64,000 nucleotides of DNA from CAZTTH01 sp964615975 (lineage in GTDB: Bacteria; Verrucomicrobiota; Lentisphaeria; JABSQK01; JAJFLO01): NCBI GenBank assembly GCA_964615975.1, contig CAZTTH010000013.1:1-64000 (forward strand). Reading direction: 5' to 3'. Positions 60,336 through 64,000 of the stretch are shown piece by piece (position 1 is the first letter of the stretch; each line of letters starts with the position of its first letter). The position numbers were made by a program, and so were the translations under genes. Below the pieces are notes generated by a model. It was not told the origin of the DNA. It ran no database searches and worked only from the letters and a program-made list of their open reading frames with translations.

Positions 60336-61769
60336 ATGAGTATTCCCCAACCATACAAAGAGGTGATCGACCGTGTCATGAGCGATGTCAATGCGAAGTT
60401 AGAACGATTGCGTAGCATAAACACTTCAGAGGTGAAATGGGATCCTGTTCTTATTCGTAGCGAGACTGATATCGCTGCCATCGACCCCTTGATCTGGTTG
60501 CAAGAACAAAAAAACCCGACCAAAATATATTGGCAGGATCGTGACCGCAAATTAACCATTGCCGGTGTCGGCTGCGCGAATTGCCTGAGCGTGGATTCCG
60601 CAGCCCAATATCATCATATCTTCACACGAATTAAAGCCCGCAAGCGCAATACTCAAGACCCCCACATTAAATATTTTGGGGGATTCTCGTTTCCCGCACC
60701 ACAACGGGAGTTATCCGGTTATTCACCGCCCTGGCCATCATCCACCTTTATCCTTCCCCAAATTGAAATCATCATCGACAATGCCAAAGGCTGTAAATTG
60801 GCGGTCAATCTTTTCCTCGAAGGAAGCAAGAATATTATTACCATCGAAGCGCAGCTGAAACAATTACTTGCGGGTCTCATATTCACCCCTGATTCACTCT
60901 CCATTCCCAAGCAGCATGATCAGGCATCCGCACCCCAAATTTTACATCGAGTTCTTGATTCCCCCGACCGGCATACCTGGGAGAAATGGCTACAAACAGT
61001 GCTTAATGCCATCAAAAACAAAAAGTTGGAGAAAATTGTCCTGGCTCGTCATACTCAATTTTCCAGTCCGAAAAGTCTCGATCCATTTCGCCTGTTACAA
61101 TGCATTGGCAGTAAAGATAACAACTGTTTTCATTTTGGTTTCCAACTGCCATCCGGAATCGCGTTTATCGGAGCTTCTCCGGAAAGATTATACAAAAGAC
61201 AGGGAAGAAATGTGTGGGTGGAAGCAGTTGCCGGAACCCGGGAACGCGGAGACAATCAATTACGGGATAATCAGTTGGGAGAGCAATTAATTCAATCACC
61301 CAAGGAAAGTCATGAACATCGATTTGTTGTTGAAGATCTTATTCGCGGATTACACTCTTTCCAGTGCACACCGCTTCATCAGGAACCGCTTGCCGTATTA
61401 AAATTACCGGAAATTCAACATCTTATAATGAGAATGCAGACTGAGCTTCCGGAATCAGTAACCGACGAACAACTCCTGGCAACACTTCACCCCACATCAG
61501 CGGTGGGCGGATATCCGCTCGAATCCGCTTTGCATACCATGGCAGCACTTGAACCCTTTGAGCGCAAGTGGTATGCTGGCGCCGTAGGCTGGATCAGCGA
61601 TGATGCGGCTGAATTTGTGGTGGCCATTCGTTCTGCGTATGTATCCCAAACCGCAGTGCATGCTTATACTGGAGCGGGTATTGTCGCGGATTCCACTCCG
61701 GAAGCGGAATGGCAGGAACTGGAAAAGAAATTGCATTCGTTTATCGGCAGGTTAATGTCCACCCCTTGA
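60336..61769 (+). CDS. menF: isochorismate synthase (MenF-like)
   Basis: A 477-aa chorismate-binding enzyme that converts chorismate to isochorismate, the first step of menaquinone synthesis. The C-terminal chorismate-binding domain has LEKIVLARHTQF, FHFGFQLPSGIAFIGASPERL, VAGTRERG, HPTSAVGG and GWISDDAAEFVVAIRSA, which fit the isochorismate/salicylate synthase group; the shape of the active site (Lys in LEKIVLARH, E in GASPERL) is preserved. Salicylate or anthranilate synthases are alternatives, but coupling to menG supports MenF. It starts directly after the menG stop. Confidence 0.9.
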   Translation: MSIPQPYKEVIDRVMSDVNAKLERLRSINTSEVKWDPVLIRSETDIAAIDPLIWLQEQKNPTKIYWQDRDRKLTIAGVGCANCLSVDSAAQYHHIFTRIKARKRNTQDPHIKYFGGFSFPAPQRELSGYSPPWPSSTFILPQIEIIIDNAKGCKLAVNLFLEGSKNIITIEAQLKQLLAGLIFTPDSLSIPKQHDQASAPQILHRVLDSPDRHTWEKWLQTVLNAIKNKKLEKIVLARHTQFSSPKSLDPFRLLQCIGSKDNNCFHFGFQLPSGIAFIGASPERLYKRQGRNVWVEAVAGTRERGDNQLRDNQLGEQLIQSPKESHEHRFVVEDLIRGLHSFQCTPLHQEPLAVLKLPEIQHLIMRMQTELPESVTDEQLLATLHPTSAVGGYPLESALHTMAALEPFERKWYAGAVGWISDDAAEFVVAIRSAYVSQTAVHAYTGAGIVADSTPEAEWQELEKKLHSFIGRLMSTP

Positions 61770-61840
61770 AATTGTCAGATGTCAATTCACTTTTGCAGGG
61801 TTAAAGATAAATTTATTATGGCCATGAGAATTATACTAAT

Positions 61841-62617
61841 ATGAAAATTCCAACGAATATCCAATTACATCTCAATCAACTGAATCTGAGCGAAGAGCCC
61901 CAGGCGGTTGTACGTGCATTACGTGATTTAAACGGCAATTTGGGTGAAACTTATTTCTTTGCCAATTCATTCGCCTTTTACTGCTACTCAGGCACACTCG
62001 ACCAACCGCATCAGTTTTATGAATTTCCATTAGTCCAGATCTCATCGCTTGAAATCAACGAAGATCCGCCATTCGCCTATCTTACCATGACCTTTCATGA
62101 GGCATCATACAGCTTTAAATTCGCCCATTTCGATCTCTCTCGGGTCAGTCATTTACGTGCCATTTGGTTAAAACAACATCCGGAATATATCGATAGGGCG
62201 TCACCAGGGATATCCGTGACATCCCCCGCCGCAGATCCATCCAGGACAGTAACACCAATCATCCAATTTTGCGCGGCTTTGCAGGCATTGATCCATGTGG
62301 ATAACCATGAGAGTTCTGAAGAATTACATACACTGACACTGATGCTTGGTGATCCGGCTGTGGTTCGCGCCGGATATGAGCTTTGGCAGCAACAGGGTAC
62401 CGCCACCCTGCTCGATGGACTCGGTCAGACCTTTACGGAACCGCAAAAGTTATGTTTAATGGCGAACTTGTTGAACATCGCCATGATTGATGGAGTATTG
62501 AACGCCGCCGAAAAGCAGTTCATCGAGGCCGCGCGTGATGTATTTGATATCTCTTTAGAACAAACCAATTCCTTGATTGACGCTTTAATCATAAAAAATA
62601 ATCTTACCGTTTTTTAA
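61841..62617 (+). CDS. TerB-like domain protein
   Basis: A 258-aa cytoplasmic protein. The C-terminal about 80 residues (FTEPQKLCLMANLLNIAMID, then GVLNAAEKQFIEAARDVFDI) form a TerB-like helical domain, which binds metal ions in tellurite-resistance proteins. The N-terminal 120 residues are a different fold (beta-rich, many aromatics). The gene starts 71 bases after menF and ends 15 bases before the aspartate kinase start. Function unknown; presence of terC elsewhere in the window is not evidence of a ter operon. Confidence 0.7.
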   Translation: MKIPTNIQLHLNQLNLSEEPQAVVRALRDLNGNLGETYFFANSFAFYCYSGTLDQPHQFYEFPLVQISSLEINEDPPFAYLTMTFHEASYSFKFAHFDLSRVSHLRAIWLKQHPEYIDRASPGISVTSPAADPSRTVTPIIQFCAALQALIHVDNHESSEELHTLTLMLGDPAVVRAGYELWQQQGTATLLDGLGQTFTEPQKLCLMANLLNIAMIDGVLNAAEKQFIEAARDVFDISLEQTNSLIDALIIKNNLTVF

Positions 62618-62632
62618 GGAGTCAGAATTTTC

Positions 62633-64000
62633 ATGGGCATCCATACCGTGGAAAAAATTGGCGGCACCTCGATCTCCCAGTTCAACATGGTCTTGCACAA
62701 CGTGATACTCGGAGATAGAACTCCGGGGAATATTTATAATCGCATCTTTGTAGTCTCTGCCTATGGCGGGATCACTGACATGCTTTTGGAGAACAAAAAA
62801 ACCGGTTCTCCCGGGGTCTATCAAATGTTCAGCCGCAACGACTCAAGTTGGGAAGAAGCCCTGCAAGGAGTATTGAGGCGTATGGTGGAAATCAATCATG
62901 GATTTGCGTCACTCAAATTGGATGTCGCGATGGCGGATGAATTCGTTTCTAAACGGATTGATGATATTCGCACCTGTCTGACGAATCTCCGCCAACTCTG
63001 CTCGTTCGGCCATTTTAACCTCAAAGAATACCTCCCCATGGTGAGAGAAATGCTGAGTGCCATTGGGGAAGCACATAGCGCCTTCAATTCGACTCAGATA
63101 TTACTAAAACATGATATCAACGCGGTATTCATCGATTTATCCGGTTGGAAAGATGAAAAACATTATACTTTCGAGGACATGATTCGTAACGCCTTTAGCA
63201 CCATCGATTTTTCACAATTGATGCCCATTGCAACCGGTTACACAAAATGTGACGAAGGCATTATGGCAACTTTCGATCGCGGCTACAGTGAAATTACCTT
63301 CAGTAAAATCGCGACCGTTACCGAAGCGCGGGAGGGGATCATCCACAAGGAATTTCATCTCAGCACTGGCGATCCCTTGATCATCGGTAAAGACAAAGTG
63401 AAAGTTATTGGCCATACCAACTACGACGTTGCGGATCAGCTGGCCGATTTGGGTATGGAAGCCATTCATCCCAAAGCCTCCAAAAACATGGAAAGAAAAA
63501 ACATTCCCATCCGAGTCAAAAACGCGTTTGACCCCAACCATCCCGGCACATTGATCAGCAGTAATACCTACCGCAGTCCGGTTCCCCGTATTGAAATGGT
63601 TACTGGCCGGCAAAAGTTGATTGCCATAGAAGTGTGGGATCCCGATATGGTTGGCCAGATTGGCTATGATTATCAATTACTGGCCCATTTCAAGGCCGCC
63701 AATATCAGTTATATCACCAAAAACGTCAATGCCAATACCATTACCCACTATGTTCCTGCGGAGACCGCGAAAGTTGACGCCTGTGTTACCAGTTTAAAAC
63801 AATCCTATCCCACTGCCGAGATCCAAACCACCGAGGTATCAATTATTTCGGTAATCGGCAGCAACATGAAGGTTCCGGGAATTTTGGCTAAAGCCGCAAA
63901 CGCACTGGCCAAAGCGGGAATCAATATTCTGGCAATCAATCATTGCATGCGCCAGGTAAACATTCAGTTCATTATCACACCGGCGAACTTTGCCGCAGCC
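62633..64000 (+). CDS. aspartate kinase, Ask_Ect-like, truncated by window end
   Basis: The first 456 codons of an aspartate kinase, in frame to the last base. The N-terminal VEKIGGTSIS replaces the classical KFGGTS. With NRIFVVSAYGGITDMLLENKK and FSTIDFSQLMPIATGYTKCDEGIMATFDRGYSE it matches the variant of aspartate kinase that I know from ectoine gene clusters (Ask_Ect, PRK09181), which is typically insensitive to feedback. Two ACT domains follow (about 350 onward; SIISVIGSNMKVPGILAKAA). The start at 62633 has an AAGGAG site 11 bases upstream. No ectABC genes lie upstream; any could be downstream, outside the window. Confidence 0.88.
   Translation, partial: MGIHTVEKIGGTSISQFNMVLHNVILGDRTPGNIYNRIFVVSAYGGITDMLLENKKTGSPGVYQMFSRNDSSWEEALQGVLRRMVEINHGFASLKLDVAMADEFVSKRIDDIRTCLTNLRQLCSFGHFNLKEYLPMVREMLSAIGEAHSAFNSTQILLKHDINAVFIDLSGWKDEKHYTFEDMIRNAFSTIDFSQLMPIATGYTKCDEGIMATFDRGYSEITFSKIATVTEAREGIIHKEFHLSTGDPLIIGKDKVKVIGHTNYDVADQLADLGMEAIHPKASKNMERKNIPIRVKNAFDPNHPGTLISSNTYRSPVPRIEMVTGRQKLIAIEVWDPDMVGQIGYDYQLLAHFKAANISYITKNVNANTITHYVPAETAKVDACVTSLKQSYPTAEIQTTEVSIISVIGSNMKVPGILAKAANALAKAGINILAINHCMRQVNIQFIITPANFAAA

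Overview
The window reads as a chromosomal segment from an uncultured Gram-negative bacterium, most likely of the PVC superphylum (Lentisphaerota/Verrucomicrobiota/Planctomycetota-like). This is inference. The clues are a giant secreted protein opening with a LEPR-xLL-like motif, a Ser/Thr kinase fused to WD40 repeats beside an ECF-type sigma factor of the family common in that group, receiver-kinase fusions, and a core housekeeping set (FtsK, RimO, UvrB, YajC-SecDF, QueC). Isochorismate synthase next to a UbiE/MenG methyltransferase, plus a type II NADH dehydrogenase, point to a menaquinone respiratory chain. There is one 100-N assembly gap (4111-4210). I see no rRNA, CRISPR array, prophage, transposase or defence island.

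Region 1-11 kb (minus strand): a giant cohesin/dockerin-bearing surface protein (about 3192 aa once the gap is filled) and, overlapping it by ATGA, a small secreted cohesin-like protein. Upstream lies a 150-bp element with perfect 17-bp terminal inverted repeats. Region 11.5-16.8 kb (minus): a signalling operon of WD40 Ser/Thr kinase, ECF-type sigma factor, FHA protein and a small hypothetical. Region 17.2-20.5 kb (minus): acyl-AMP ligase, class I glutamine amidotransferase and YfcH-like epimerase, then tRNA-Ser(UGA). Region 21-23.5 kb (plus): a DUF3015/DUF4105 exported pair with an intrinsic terminator embedded in the second gene. Region 23.5-30.3 kb (minus): ArfB, YtxJ, a PEGA lipoprotein, RimO, a RodZ-like protein and FtsK.

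Region 30.3-33.8 kb (plus): alpha/beta hydrolase, glycine-rich RRM protein, peroxiredoxin-like protein and an orphan membrane-fusion protein. A conserved 470-aa protein of unknown function runs on the minus strand (34-35.5 kb). Region 36-42.6 kb: TerC, RlmI-like methyltransferase, SulP transporter, NDH-2, a small conserved protein and endonuclease V. Region 43-50.3 kb is a second signalling block: a tandem-USP/TPR protein with a zinc-ribbon MotA/ExbB protein (plus), and a CHASE2 histidine kinase downstream of two tandem receiver-Ser/Thr-kinase paralogues (minus).

Region 50.4-64 kb: metallo-beta-lactamase-fold protein, QueC, a CitE-like lyase/SGNH-like pair, UvrB, YajC, SecDF, MenG, MenF, a TerB-like protein and a truncated aspartate kinase of the Ask_Ect-like type.

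The parts most worth a second look are the reconstructed giant gene, the dispersed inverted-repeat element with a solo arm 30 kb away, the kinase-sigma-FHA operon, the REC-kinase duplication beside a histidine kinase, and the terminator inside the DUF4105 coding start.
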